Positions 35,762 through 43,922 of a DNA stretch of 54,034 nucleotides are shown piece by piece. The translations under genes were made by a program, and so were the position numbers. A model generated the notes under the pieces. That model was not told where the DNA came from and ran no database searches. It saw only the letters and a list, made by a program, of their open reading frames with translations. The stretch is from Streptomyces sp. YIM 98790 (GTDB lineage Bacteria; Actinomycetota; Actinomycetes; Streptomycetales; Streptomycetaceae), in contig NZ_WTLH01000014.1 in assembly GCF_011421595.1 (NCBI RefSeq), forward strand, positions 1 through 54,034, read 5' to 3'. The first letter of the stretch is position 1, and each line of letters starts with the position of its first letter.

Positions 35762-36997
35762 GTGCCCGCTCGATGGCGACGCAAAGCAGTGCAGGCGGCA
35801 GCGGCGGGCGCACTCGCGCTGATCCTGGCCGCCGCCCCGCCCGGCGGGCCGTCCCGCGCCGCGGCGGCAGCCGTGGCCACCGAGGCGGAGAGCGCGCTCT
35901 CCGACGACGCCTTCCACACCCCGCCCGATCCGCTGCCCGCCGGGCGGCCCGGCGACCTGATCCGGTACCGCCCGGCCAAGGCGGGACCGCCCAGCGCGCA
36001 GGCCCTGGCCGACGCCTGGCAGGTGATGTACCTGTCCACGGACGCGCTCGGCGAGCCCAACGCCGTCACCGGAACCGTGCTCGTGCCCAAGGGCGCCGAC
36101 CCGGCAACCGCCCCCGTCGTCGGATTCGGCCCCGGCACCCACGGCCCCGCGTTCCACTGCGCCCCTTCCCGCATGCTCGCCATCGGCGCCTTCTACGAAC
36201 AGCCCGCGGTCAATTCCCTGCTCGGCGCCGGGTACGCCGTCGCCCTCACCGATTACGAGGGCTATCACCCCGATCCGGAAACCACCTACACCATCGGCCG
36301 CTCCATGGGTGCGGCGCTCATCGACGGTGTGCGGGCCGCGCAGCGCCTCACCGAGGCCGGGCTCTCCGCCACCGCCCCGGTCTTCTTCCGCGGCTACTCC
36401 CAGGGCGGCGGGGCCGCCATGTGGGCCGGTGAACTCCAGCCCGCCTACGCACCGGAACTCGACCTGGCCGGGGTGATCGGCGGGGGAGTACCGGCCGACC
36501 AGGTGCAGGTCGCCCTCGGGCTGGAAGGCGGCGACGGTTTCGGACTGCTCGCGTACGCCCTGCTCGGCATGGACAACGCCTACCCGGAACTGGATCTGGA
36601 GCCCCACCTCAATGACACGGGCCGCGCGGCCTTCGCGGATATGAACGCACGCGCCTGCACCATGGAACTCCTGCTGGAGCACCGGGGCAAACGCGTCACG
36701 GACTATCTGACGCGCAGCCCGCTGATCGATCCGCCGTGGCTGGCCCGCATCCAGGAGAACACGCTCGGCACCCGGCCGATCGCCGCCCCGGTCTTCCAGT
36801 ACCACGCCACCGAGGACGAACTCGTCGCCTCTCCGCAGGCCCGGTCACTGCGCGACGCCTACTGCGCGGCCGGTGTCGAACTGGTCTGGAAGACCTGGCA
36901 GACCGGCCACATCGCGCTGGTCTACCACGGCAACGCGGAGGCCCTCGCGTTCATGAACGACCGCCTGTCCGGCCAGCCGGTCCCCAGCACCTGCTGA
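35762..36997 (+). CDS. Secreted lipase-family alpha/beta hydrolase
   Basis: A 411-residue exported hydrolase of the LIP (PF03583) family. The twin-Arg-containing N-terminus (ARWRRKAV) and hydrophobic stretch to residue 35 look like a signal peptide. The mature part has the nucleophile elbow GYSQGG (Ser213), an acid region in HATEDE and a catalytic His candidate in WQTGHIALVYHG. Such enzymes cleave triglycerides or other esters outside the cell. It starts with GTG 35762 and ends 17 nt before the DUF5819 gene, so all three may be co-transcribed. Confidence 0.88.
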   Translation: MPARWRRKAVQAAAAGALALILAAAPPGGPSRAAAAAVATEAESALSDDAFHTPPDPLPAGRPGDLIRYRPAKAGPPSAQALADAWQVMYLSTDALGEPNAVTGTVLVPKGADPATAPVVGFGPGTHGPAFHCAPSRMLAIGAFYEQPAVNSLLGAGYAVALTDYEGYHPDPETTYTIGRSMGAALIDGVRAAQRLTEAGLSATAPVFFRGYSQGGGAAMWAGELQPAYAPELDLAGVIGGGVPADQVQVALGLEGGDGFGLLAYALLGMDNAYPELDLEPHLNDTGRAAFADMNARACTMELLLEHRGKRVTDYLTRSPLIDPPWLARIQENTLGTRPIAAPVFQYHATEDELVASPQARSLRDAYCAAGVELVWKTWQTGHIALVYHGNAEALAFMNDRLSGQPVPSTC

Positions 36998-37014
36998 CCG
37001 GGAGGGGCGGCGCC

Positions 37015-37779
37015 ATGGAGATCACGGAACGCCAGGAAGCCGAAGAAGTCAGGGAAGAACGCGACAGCCGGGACAGCCGGGACAGCGAGGAGACCGGCGC
37101 ACCGGGCGTGGGCCGGGCCCCGCACACCCTGTCCCGGCCGCTGCGGGCGGCCGTGCAGCTCTTCGCCGCCGGGCTGGCGCTGCTCACCCTGTGGCACATG
37201 CTGGCGGGCTTCCTCTCCATCGCGCCCGACAACGTGCTGAAGCGCCGGACCGAGTCCGCCGTCGACGGCTACCTGGAACCGGAACTCGTAAGGAACTGGC
37301 TGCTGTTCGCGCCCAGCCCGCCACGCGCTGATCTGCGCATCGAGGTGCGCGCCGAAATCCGGCGGGACTCCGCCGGCGTCATCCGCACCGACTGGCTGGA
37401 CCTCACCCAGCAGGACCTGGACAACATCCGTCACCAGCTGCTGCCCAGCCACGCCGACCGCGCCCAGCTCTTCCGGGCCTGGTCGCAGTTCCGCAAACAC
37501 ACCGACGACTCGTTCGTCCCGTACACCGAGTACGGGCTGCTGATGGACGCCCACGTGCACCGGATCGCCCTGCTGCGCCTCGCCGAACAGGGCCGCGACC
37601 TCGATCGGGTGGAACGCATCCAGCTTCGTTCCGGCAGCGTCGCCATTCCGCCACCGCCCTGGGAGAGGGGCCGTGGCGCGGCCTCCGGCGAACCCGCCTA
37701 CCGCGAGGCCGGATGGCGTGAGGTGACCGACGCCGACCGTGGCGTCGCCGCCCTCGCCGGAGGAGGAACCACCCCGTGA
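37015..37779 (+). CDS. DUF5819 family membrane protein (SdpA-like partner of HTTM protein)
   Basis: The 254-residue protein has a charged N-terminus (many Glu/Arg/Asp), one hydrophobic segment (about 48-66, FAAGLALLTLWHMLAG), and an extracytoplasmic domain with the typical RNWLLFAPSPPRADLRI, the aromatic-proline pattern of DUF5819 and SdpA-like proteins. DUF5819 genes are regularly paired with an HTTM gene, here overlapping by 4 nt. Function unproven; a role in maturing or modifying a secreted peptide or lipid, as for SdpA/SdpB, is a reasonable inference. ATG 37015 follows GGGAGGGG. Confidence 0.8.
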   Translation: MEITERQEAEEVREERDSRDSRDSEETGAPGVGRAPHTLSRPLRAAVQLFAAGLALLTLWHMLAGFLSIAPDNVLKRRTESAVDGYLEPELVRNWLLFAPSPPRADLRIEVRAEIRRDSAGVIRTDWLDLTQQDLDNIRHQLLPSHADRAQLFRAWSQFRKHTDDSFVPYTEYGLLMDAHVHRIALLRLAEQGRDLDRVERIQLRSGSVAIPPPPWERGRGAASGEPAYREAGWREVTDADRGVAALAGGGTTP

Positions 37780-39035
37780 CCACCACCGCGTCCGATCCCG
37801 GCACCGATCCCGGCACCGATCCCGGCACCACGAGCGGCACCAGGACCGGGGCCGATGACGGCCCGGACCACCCCGAGCGGACCGCGCCCGCCGCGCAGAC
37901 GCAGACGCAGCCCGAGGGACTGATCGCCCGCTGGGACTCCGCCCTCACCCGCGGATTCCGTACCGTGACCACCCGTTCCCTGGGACCGCACCAGACCGCG
38001 GTACTGCGGATCGCCACCGCCTTCACCTGGCTGCTGTTCATGGTGCGGGAGTTCCCCCACCGCCACGAGCTGTTCGGCCCCAACGGCCCCTGGGGCCTGG
38101 ACCTTGCCGTCCCCTACCTGGAGACCACCGGGGCCCTCACCGTACTGGTCTGGTCCGGCTCCACCCTGTGGTTCGAGCTCTGCTACGCCCTGGCCCTGGC
38201 CTCGGCGGCCGGACTGCTGCTCGGCTGGCACACCCGGGCCATGTCGGTGCTGTTCATGGTCGCGGTGCTGTCCTTCGACAACCGCAGCAGCATCATGGGC
38301 AACGGCGGCGACAATCTCCTGCATCTGCTGGCCGTCTACCTGGTGCTGCTGCGCTGCGGCCAGGTCTGGTCACTCGACGCCCGCCGCCGGGCCCGCGCCC
38401 GGTCCGGCGCAGGCCCGGCGCTCTGGGCACTCCTCGGCGCCGCCCTGGCCGCGTCCACCCTCAGCGGCAGACTCGACGCCCCCGGCTGGCTGCTGGTCTT
38501 CTGGGGGCTCTGGCTGGTCCATGCCCTGTGGTGGACGGCGGGCCGCTTCGCGCCCGGCCAGCCCCGGACCTTCTGCGACACCCTTGCCCACCTGGTGCAC
38601 AACGCCACCCTGCTGGTGCTGATGTACGAGGTCTGCCTGATCTACGGCAGCGCCGGCTGGTACAAGATCCAGGGCGAGCTGTGGCAGAACGGCACGGCCA
38701 CCTACTACGCGCTGCACGCCGACTACTACACCCCCTGGCCCGGACCGTCCGCCTGGCTGGCCGGCCACTCGGGCGTGGTGCTGGCGATGACCTACGTGAC
38801 CGTCTTCCTCCAGGTCGGCTTCGTCTTCTCACTGCTCAACCGCCGCGCCAAGAACGTCATGCTGGTCTTCCTGATCGCCGAACACGCAGTGATCGGCGTG
38901 CTGATGGGACTGCCCTACCTCTCCCTGGCGGTCATCGCCGCCGACCTCCTCTTCCTCCCCACCGCCTTCCTTCTCCGGGCCCGGGCTTGCCTCCGCCTCC
39001 GCCCCCCACGCCTCTGGCGGGCGCGACCGGGCTGA
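37776..39035 (+). CDS. HTTM domain membrane protein (vitamin K-dependent carboxylase/SdpB-like)
   Basis: A 419-residue polytopic membrane protein with about six to eight hydrophobic segments. The HTTM region shows TAVLRIATAFTWLLFM, WFELCYALALASA, SFDNRSSIMGNGGDNLLHLL and SAGWYKIQGELWQNGTATYYAL, all family features shared with SdpB and the bacterial gamma-carboxylase-like proteins. The first 45 residues are a Thr/Asp/Gly/Pro-rich tail containing a 12-bp tandem repeat (37794-37829). GTG 37776 overlaps the DUF5819 stop by 4 nt. Confidence 0.87.
   Translation: MTTTASDPGTDPGTDPGTTSGTRTGADDGPDHPERTAPAAQTQTQPEGLIARWDSALTRGFRTVTTRSLGPHQTAVLRIATAFTWLLFMVREFPHRHELFGPNGPWGLDLAVPYLETTGALTVLVWSGSTLWFELCYALALASAAGLLLGWHTRAMSVLFMVAVLSFDNRSSIMGNGGDNLLHLLAVYLVLLRCGQVWSLDARRRARARSGAGPALWALLGAALAASTLSGRLDAPGWLLVFWGLWLVHALWWTAGRFAPGQPRTFCDTLAHLVHNATLLVLMYEVCLIYGSAGWYKIQGELWQNGTATYYALHADYYTPWPGPSAWLAGHSGVVLAMTYVTVFLQVGFVFSLLNRRAKNVMLVFLIAEHAVIGVLMGLPYLSLAVIAADLLFLPTAFLLRARACLRLRPPRLWRARPG
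37794..37829 (+). repeat. 12-bp in-frame tandem repeat in the HTTM protein N-terminus
   Basis: Three identical copies of GATCCCGGCACC encode Asp-Pro-Gly-Thr repeats just after the start codon. Confidence 0.92.
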
Positions 39036-39073
39036 CGCGGGGGAGCCGGGCCCAACCCCGCATAATCGTTTCC

Positions 39074-39673
39074 ATGGGCAAGAACTATGAGCGGATAGAC
39101 GGCCGGTTGCGGGCCTTCATCGAGGCGCAGCACATCTTTTTCACCGCGACGGCGCCGCTGGACCGCGAGGGCACCGTGAACCTTTCACCCAAGGGCCTGA
39201 AGGGCTCGTTCGCGGTGATCGACGAGCTGACCGTGGCCTACCTCGATTTCGCCGGGAGCAACGCCGAGACGATCGCGCATCTGCGCGAGAACGGCCGCAT
39301 CACCCTGATGTGGTGCGCCTTCGACGGTCCGCCCAACATCGTGCGCGTGCACGGCCGCGGTGAGCCGGTCTTCCGCGACGACGCGCGATGGGCCGGGCTG
39401 ATCGGGCACTTCCCCGACATCGATCCGACCACCCATGGCCTGCGGGCGATCATCGTCGTGACGGCCGAGAAGATCCGCGACACCTGTGGGTACGCCGTCC
39501 CGTTCATGACCTATGACGGAGACCGCCCCCTGCATGCGTCGCGCTTCGCGCGCGAGACGGACGAGTCACTCGACGCGTACTTCCGGAAGAAGGAGCACGT
39601 CGCCACCAGCATCGACGGCCTGCCGGGCCTTCCCCTGCCGCTGCCGCCACTCCCGCCCGGCGCACAACCATGA
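39074..39673 (+). CDS. Pyridoxamine 5'-phosphate oxidase family (flavin split-barrel) protein
   Basis: The 199-residue protein has the split-barrel pattern HIFFTATAPLDREGTVNLSPKGLKG, then TVAYLDFAGSNAETIAHLRENGRITLMWCAF, and GLRAIIVVTAEKIRDTCGYAVP. Members bind FMN or F420 and reduce small organic molecules; the substrate is unknown. The C-terminus is Pro/Leu-rich. ATG 39074, 38 nt after the HTTM gene. Confidence 0.88.
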   Translation: MGKNYERIDGRLRAFIEAQHIFFTATAPLDREGTVNLSPKGLKGSFAVIDELTVAYLDFAGSNAETIAHLRENGRITLMWCAFDGPPNIVRVHGRGEPVFRDDARWAGLIGHFPDIDPTTHGLRAIIVVTAEKIRDTCGYAVPFMTYDGDRPLHASRFARETDESLDAYFRKKEHVATSIDGLPGLPLPLPPLPPGAQP

Positions 39674-39733
39674 CCCGGCCGCGACCCCCGATGGCCGCCA
39701 TGGAACGCCGGTCCCCGGCCCTCGGCGCCGGCC

Positions 39734-40174
39734 TCAGCCGAGTTGCTGGGCCAGCCCGACGACGATGCCCTCGGGACCACGGATGTAGCAGAGCCGATAG
39801 ATGTCCTCGTACCGCACGATCTCGCCGACGAGTTCCGCGCCGCGGGCCCGCAGACGGGCAACGACGTCCTCGATGTCGTCGACGGCGAACATGACGCGGC
39901 GAATGCCCAGCGTGTTCGCGGGTGCGTTCTTCGGCTCCGGACTGATCGCCGTCGGCGTGTGAAACCTTGCCAGTTCGATCCGGCCGTGTCCGTCCGGGGT
40001 GCGCAGCATGGCGATGTCCTGCCGGACGTCGTCGACCCCGATGACACGTTCCACCCAGCGCCCCTCGACCGGTCCCTTGCCCTCCAGTTCCATGCCGAGT
40101 TCGACGAAGAACTCGATGACCGCATCGAGGTCGTCGACAACGATGAGGACGTTGTCCATCCGCTGAATCGCCAT
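39734..40174 (-). CDS. VOC family (glyoxalase/bleomycin resistance-like) protein
   Basis: A 146-residue vicinal-oxygen-chelate protein with two beta-alpha-beta-beta-beta units: MDNVLIVVDDLDAVIEFFVELGMELEGKG and RRVMFAVDDIEDVVARLRARGAELV, ending in YIRGPEGIVVGLAQ. The metal positions would be the His/Glu residues near each strand. The Glu in GPEGI is present. Substrate unknown. It is convergent with the flavin protein and divergent from the next gene, with 82 nt between the starts. Confidence 0.9.
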   Translation of the reverse strand: MAIQRMDNVLIVVDDLDAVIEFFVELGMELEGKGPVEGRWVERVIGVDDVRQDIAMLRTPDGHGRIELARFHTPTAISPEPKNAPANTLGIRRVMFAVDDIEDVVARLRARGAELVGEIVRYEDIYRLCYIRGPEGIVVGLAQQLG

Positions 40175-40256
40175 GGCGAGAGTGTATTGCCCCGGATGCC
40201 GCCCACCGGTGCCTCGCCAGGCCCGGCCCTGCCGACCGGCGTGGGAGGATCGGGGG

Positions 40257-40766
40257 GTGCTGGATATCGGGTATGCGCTGTCGTCGCGGTTTCCGGACCC
40301 GCCGCAGACGGACTACCGGGCGGCGGACGTACGGGCGCTGCGTCACGACCTGTTCAGCGGGGACGTCTACCTCGCCGACTCAAAGACGGACCACGAGCTG
40401 GCCACCGCCTGGGGGTGGGTGCCGGTACTGGATTTCGCCTGGGCGCTGTGTGACATCGCCGAGCAACTGGACCGGGACCCGCTGGGCAGCCGCGCCGCCC
40501 GCCCGCAGCGGGCGGAGCTGGACTTCACCGAATCCACCGAGCGCCTGCGCTTCGTGCGCCGCTTCGGGCATGTGGACATCACCGCCGACTGGCAGCCGGC
40601 GGGCGAGCCGCCGCTGGTGGTGCGCCACGCCGAGCTGCGGCGCGAGGCCCGCGACTTCCTGCACGACCTGCTGGCCGATCTGATCGACCTGCATGAGGAA
40701 CTGGGCGAGAACGTCCACGTCTGGCAGTTGCAGACCCGCTTCCCGCGCCTGCCGGTCGCCCGCTGA
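40257..40766 (+). CDS. Conserved hypothetical protein, cytoplasmic
   Basis: The 169-residue product has no signal peptide or membrane segment. It contains YLADSKTDHELATAWGWVPVLDFAWALCDIAEQL and a second half with FGHVDITADW and a helical end rich in Leu/Asp/His. I recognise it only as a streptomycete conserved protein without known function. GTG 40257 follows GGGAGG closely; an upstream ATG at 40173 lies inside the divergent gene and is unlikely. Confidence 0.8.
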   Translation: MLDIGYALSSRFPDPPQTDYRAADVRALRHDLFSGDVYLADSKTDHELATAWGWVPVLDFAWALCDIAEQLDRDPLGSRAARPQRAELDFTESTERLRFVRRFGHVDITADWQPAGEPPLVVRHAELRREARDFLHDLLADLIDLHEELGENVHVWQLQTRFPRLPVAR

Positions 40767-40793
40767 GCCGCTTGCCGCGGCATGGCCCGAAGG

Positions 40794-40843
40794 CCCCGCC
40801 CGTCCGCCCCGCCAGGGCGGACGGGCAGGGCGGACGGGCGGGG
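40794..40843. terminator. Bidirectional terminator between convergent genes
   Basis: The sequence can form two alternative perfect hairpins: 11 bp (40798-40808 / 40816-40826) or 15 bp (40794-40808 / 40829-40843). It lies between the stop codons of the hypothetical gene and the DUF6801 gene. Confidence 0.8.
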
Positions 40844-40868
40844 CTCCGAGGCCCTGCGGCGGGATGCG

Positions 40869-41948
40869 TCAGGCGGTGCCGGTGCTGCGGTTGTTCAGCA
40901 GGCGGGGGACGTAGCGCAGGGCGGCGCCGCCGGCCAGCATGGTCGCCGCGCCGAACGCGATCAGCCCGGCGTCGAGGTCGGTGCCGGTGTTGGCGAGACC
41001 TCCGCCGGCGCCTCCGCTGCTGAGCTGGGCGCCGCCGCTGAGCTGCGGTGAGCTGGTGCCTCCGCTGATGGTGGAGGCGCCTCCGCCGGTGCTGCTCCCG
41101 GAACTGCTGCCGCCGGTGGACACCGTGCCGCCCACATCGGCAGGGGAGGGATCGGCCGGGTCGGCGGGATCACCGGGATCGGCCGGGTCGGCGGGGTCGC
41201 TCGGGTCGGTGGGGTCGGCGGGGTCGCTCGGGTCAGCGGGGTCGGCGGGATCACCGGGATCGGCCGGGTCGGCGGGGTCGCTCGGGTCGGTGGGATCGGT
41301 GGGATCTGCCGGGTCCACCGGGCCGTCGCCGACGATCTGGCCGGTGGCCAGGATGTTGTCCTGATCCGCCGGGTCCAGCACGCAGTGCGAATCGAAGGTC
41401 CCCAGCCCGGTCTCGCTGCCGTTGGCGTCCAGCGGGGTCAGCGTCATGTCCAGTTCGTGCACCGAGATGGTCAGGTCTCCCGGCTGGTTGAGCGTGATGG
41501 AGGGCGCTGTGCCGCTCGCATCGACGGTGAACGTCCCGGAGGCCGGGATGGCGGTGTCCTCAAGCGTCACCGGAACCGCCAGGTCGAGTGAACCTCCGGG
41601 ATGAGTGATCTTCGACTGGGAGACGGCCGTACCTGTGAGCGTCTTCGCACCCACCAGGTTCAGGCCCTGGGTGGCCTTCTCCCCGACGGTGGAGATCGCG
41701 ATGATCGCGATCTCCGGCGACGGAACGCCGACCTCAAGTGTGGCCGGAATGTTGGCGGAGATCTCGACAGTGACCGTGTCATTCCCGATGAGCGGGAACG
41801 GACACGCGTACGTCAGGGTCAGCGAGCTGGGTTCGTCCGCGGAAGCAGTTCCGAATCCCAACGCCACCATCATTCCGCCGGCGGCTATCGCGGTCGCCGC
41901 CACGGCCGTCGCGGCCTGGGCTTTGCGTGTTCTCCTGTGGGCTCCCAT
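40869..41948 (-). CDS. DUF6801 surface protein with LAxTG sorting signal
   Basis: A 359-residue exported protein. Signal peptide to about residue 37 (FGTASA). The DUF6801 domain follows (about 40-205, [47 protein letters not shown]). A linker of about 20 Asp-Pro-x repeats (encoded at roughly 41146-41320) and a Gly/Ser-rich spacer lead to LANTG, a hydrophobic stretch and a positive tail ending in RYVPRLLNNRSTGTA. LAxTG fits class E sortase recognition, so it should be wall-anchored. It is a paralogue of the divergent gene at 42343. The role of DUF6801 is not known. Confidence 0.88.
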   Translation of the reverse strand: MGAHRRTRKAQAATAVAATAIAAGGMMVALGFGTASADEPSSLTLTYACPFPLIGNDTVTVEISANIPATLEVGVPSPEIAIIAISTVGEKATQGLNLVGAKTLTGTAVSQSKITHPGGSLDLAVPVTLEDTAIPASGTFTVDASGTAPSITLNQPGDLTISVHELDMTLTPLDANGSETGLGTFDSHCVLDPADQDNILATGQIVGDGPVDPADPTDPTDPSDPADPADPGDPADPADPSDPADPTDPSDPADPADPGDPADPADPSPADVGGTVSTGGSSSGSSTGGGASTISGGTSSPQLSGGAQLSSGGAGGGLANTGTDLDAGLIAFGAATMLAGGAALRYVPRLLNNRSTGTA

Positions 41949-42013
41949 GAGCTACCTTTCCGGAAACAATTGGAATACTGAATTGCTTCCCGTGCGGGCA
42001 CGATGCGTGCCGT

Positions 42014-42042
42014 AAGCTACTCACCGGTATGGCGCTGGTCAA
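42014..42042 (-). promoter_or_regulatory. Vegetative-type promoter for the LAxTG DUF6801 gene
   Basis: On the minus strand TTGACC (42037-42042) and TAGCTT (42014-42019) are separated by exactly 17 nt, matching the HrdB pattern. Transcription would begin about 60 nt before the start codon at 41948. Confidence 0.7.
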
Positions 42043-42085
42043 CCTGCCGTGAGCAGTGTGTTTCTTCTTGTCATCCGGTGAGTAG
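42017..42085. promoter_or_regulatory. Perfect 11-bp inverted repeat spanning the minus-strand promoter
   Basis: CTACTCACCGG (42017-42027) and its reverse complement (42075-42085) flank 47 nt. The left arm overlaps the -10/spacer and the right arm lies upstream of the -35. This suits a regulator that bridges two sites, or an RNA stem if transcribed. Confidence 0.55.
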
Positions 42086-42113
42086 GGCGACTGTGTCGCG
42101 TTGTCATCCGATG
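42068..42113 (+). repeat. Direct repeat TTGTCATCCGnTG, 33 bp apart
   Basis: Copies at 42068-42080 and 42101-42113 differ at one base and are 33 bp apart start to start, about three helical turns, which would place bound proteins on the same DNA face. Confidence 0.6.
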
Positions 42114-42253
42114 CTGAAGCCCTGCCTGGAGCGGAGTCGCCGGACGTTAGCGCAATATGATGAGTGGCGGCTGTCCGATTGCTCCCAGGGGGAGGAAAAA
42201 TCGCCTTCCGGATTGGTTCCGAGCCGCCTTCTGCCGGAATTCAGGAGTGAGCC

Positions 42254-42282
42254 TTGACCCCCAGGCTACCCGTCAGTAGTTT
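42254..42282 (+). promoter_or_regulatory. Vegetative-type promoter for the second DUF6801 gene
   Basis: TTGACC (42254-42259), a 17-nt spacer and TAGTTT (42277-42282) form a near-consensus HrdB promoter, giving a leader of about 54 nt. Its -35 is identical to that of the divergent promoter. Confidence 0.7.
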
Positions 42283-42342
42283 TCGGCTCCGAAACGTGGC
42301 GGAATCCGCTCAGTCCGCTCGCATCCACAGGAAAGGCAGCTC

Positions 42343-43815
42343 ATGGGAGCTCATAAAAGAAATGCGGGGAAGGCCAGGGTCCTGGCGGCCGTGGCCTCCT
42401 CAGCCCTCGTGGCCGGCGGCATCGTCGCCGTCGCCGGGGTGGGAGCCGCGAACGCGGAACCCGGTTCGGTGTCGCTGACCTATCAGTGCCCCTTCCCGCT
42501 GATAGGCAACGATGTCGTCGGCGTGGAGATCACGGCGAACTTCCCGGCAACGCTGGAGGTCGGCGTCCCGTCGCCGGAGATCGCGATCACCGCCGTGTCC
42601 ACGGTCGGGGAGCGGGCCAACCAGGGCCTGAATCTGGTCGGTGCCAAGACCCTGACCGGTACGGGCGTCTCCAGCTCCAGGATCGAATCGCCCGACGGCA
42701 CACTGGACCTCAGCGTTCCCGTGACCCTGGAGGACACCCCCATCCCGCCGTCCGGGGCCTTCCCGGTCAACGCCCACGGCAACGCGCCGTCGCTCACCTT
42801 CCAGAACGCGGGGACGGTCACGGTGACCGTCAACGAACTGGACCTGACGCTGACGCCGCTGGACGCCAACGGCAACGAGACCGGGCTGGGAACCTTCGAC
42901 TCGCACTGCGTGCTGGACCCGGCGGACCAGGACAACGTCCTGTTCACGGGCGAGATCATCAACCCGCCGGACCCCGAGGACCCCGCTGACCCGGTGGACC
43001 CCACGGACCCGGTCGACCCGACTGACCCCACCGACCCGGTGGACCCCACCGACCCGGTGGACCCCGCGGACCCGGTGGACCCCGCGGACCCGGTGGACCC
43101 CGCGGACCCGGTGGACCCCGCGGACCCGGTGGACCCGACCGATCCCGCTGACCCGGTGGACCCTGCGGACCCGGTGGACCCGACCGATCCCGCTGACCCG
43201 GTGGACCCTGCGGACCCGGTGGACCCGACCGATCCCGCTGACCCGGTGGACCCGGTCGACCCGGTCGACCCGGTCGACCCGACGGACCCCACGGAGCCTC
43301 CGGGCGGTGTCGAGTACGGATATGACCTCGCCGGCTCTTCCCACATCGGCGCGGCCAACGGTGATGTCCCGCTGAGCGGCGGCCTGGACGCGGTGCTGGA
43401 CCTGGCCTCAGGTTCCTACGAGGCCGACCTCCAGCTCAATCCGACCTCCGGGAAGTTCAAGATCCTCGGCTTCCTGCCGGCCTCCGCCAGGGTGGAGTTC
43501 CAGCAGCTCGGGTCGACCACCGGTTCGCTGGTGAACGGCAAGCTGACCTCGTCCTCGACCATGGACATCTACCTGCCCAAAGTGAAGGTCCTCGGCCTGC
43601 CGATCGGCGGCGGCTCCGACTGCAAGACCAGCTCTCCCTCCACGGTGGATCTGGCCTCGACCGCCGACTTCTTCAACCCGCTGGCCGGCGGCGAGCTGAC
43701 CGGCACCTACGAGATCGCCGGCCTGCAGAACTGCGGATTCCTGACCGGAATCCTGAACGTCTTCGTGGCCGGCCCGGACAACACCCTCAGCGTCAACCTC
43801 ACGCCCAAGGCCTGA
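42343..43815 (+). CDS. DUF6801 surface protein with Asp-Pro linker and extra C-terminal domain
   Basis: A 490-residue exported paralogue of the divergent gene. Signal peptide to about residue 35 (GVGAANA). The DUF6801 domain follows (about 38-205), including [34 protein letters not shown] and [13 protein letters not shown]. An Asp-Pro-Val/Ala/Thr repeat of about 110 residues comes next, then a C-terminal domain (about 322-490) with two Cys (GSDC, LQNCGF). There is no sorting signal. The C-terminal domain resembles the protein at 49107-50036 (shared ARVEF, G-DC-T, L-GG-L-GT). ATG 42343 follows AGGAAAGG. Function unknown; lipid or sterol binding at the cell surface is conceivable. Confidence 0.88.
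   Translation: MGAHKRNAGKARVLAAVASSALVAGGIVAVAGVGAANAEPGSVSLTYQCPFPLIGNDVVGVEITANFPATLEVGVPSPEIAITAVSTVGERANQGLNLVGAKTLTGTGVSSSRIESPDGTLDLSVPVTLEDTPIPPSGAFPVNAHGNAPSLTFQNAGTVTVTVNELDLTLTPLDANGNETGLGTFDSHCVLDPADQDNVLFTGEIINPPDPEDPADPVDPTDPVDPTDPTDPVDPTDPVDPADPVDPADPVDPADPVDPADPVDPTDPADPVDPADPVDPTDPADPVDPADPVDPTDPADPVDPVDPVDPVDPTDPTEPPGGVEYGYDLAGSSHIGAANGDVPLSGGLDAVLDLASGSYEADLQLNPTSGKFKILGFLPASARVEFQQLGSTTGSLVNGKLTSSSTMDIYLPKVKVLGLPIGGGSDCKTSSPSTVDLASTADFFNPLAGGELTGTYEIAGLQNCGFLTGILNVFVAGPDNTLSVNLTPKA
42970..43299 (+). repeat. Asp-Pro coding repeat array
   Basis: About 330 nt encode Asp-Pro-Val/Ala/Thr repeats. An 18-bp unit is repeated four times near 43070-43135, then a 45-bp higher-order unit (15 codons) about three times near 43135-43250. 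Exact repetition implies recent expansion and likely length variation between strains. Confidence 0.9.
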
Positions 43816-43844
43816 GGTGCGGAGCTGAGGCAGTGCACGCAATG

Positions 43845-43876
43845 AGCGGCCCCCGTCCGAAGGGACGGGGGCCGCT
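43845..43876 (+). terminator. Strong hairpin terminator after the DUF6801 gene
   Basis: A perfect 14-bp stem (43845-43858 / 43863-43876) with a GAAG tetraloop starts 30 nt after the stop codon, between convergent genes. Confidence 0.9.
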
Positions 43877-43922
43877 TCCTCGTGCCCGCGGCCTCGCCGG
43901 ACGTTTTCCTCTTGCGGCCGGC

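Larger units (their letters stand above)
41949..42342. other. Divergent regulatory region between the two DUF6801 genes
   Basis: No gene is supported in these 394 nt. They contain a well-formed promoter facing each paralogue (listed separately), a perfect 11-bp inverted repeat and a 13-bp near-perfect direct repeat. The composition is less GC-rich than the flanking genes. Confidence 0.75.

Noticed and set aside
42970..43299. CRISPR-like or satellite DNA interpretation of the repeats
   Set aside because: The repeats are in frame, encode Asp-Pro units, and have no unique spacers.
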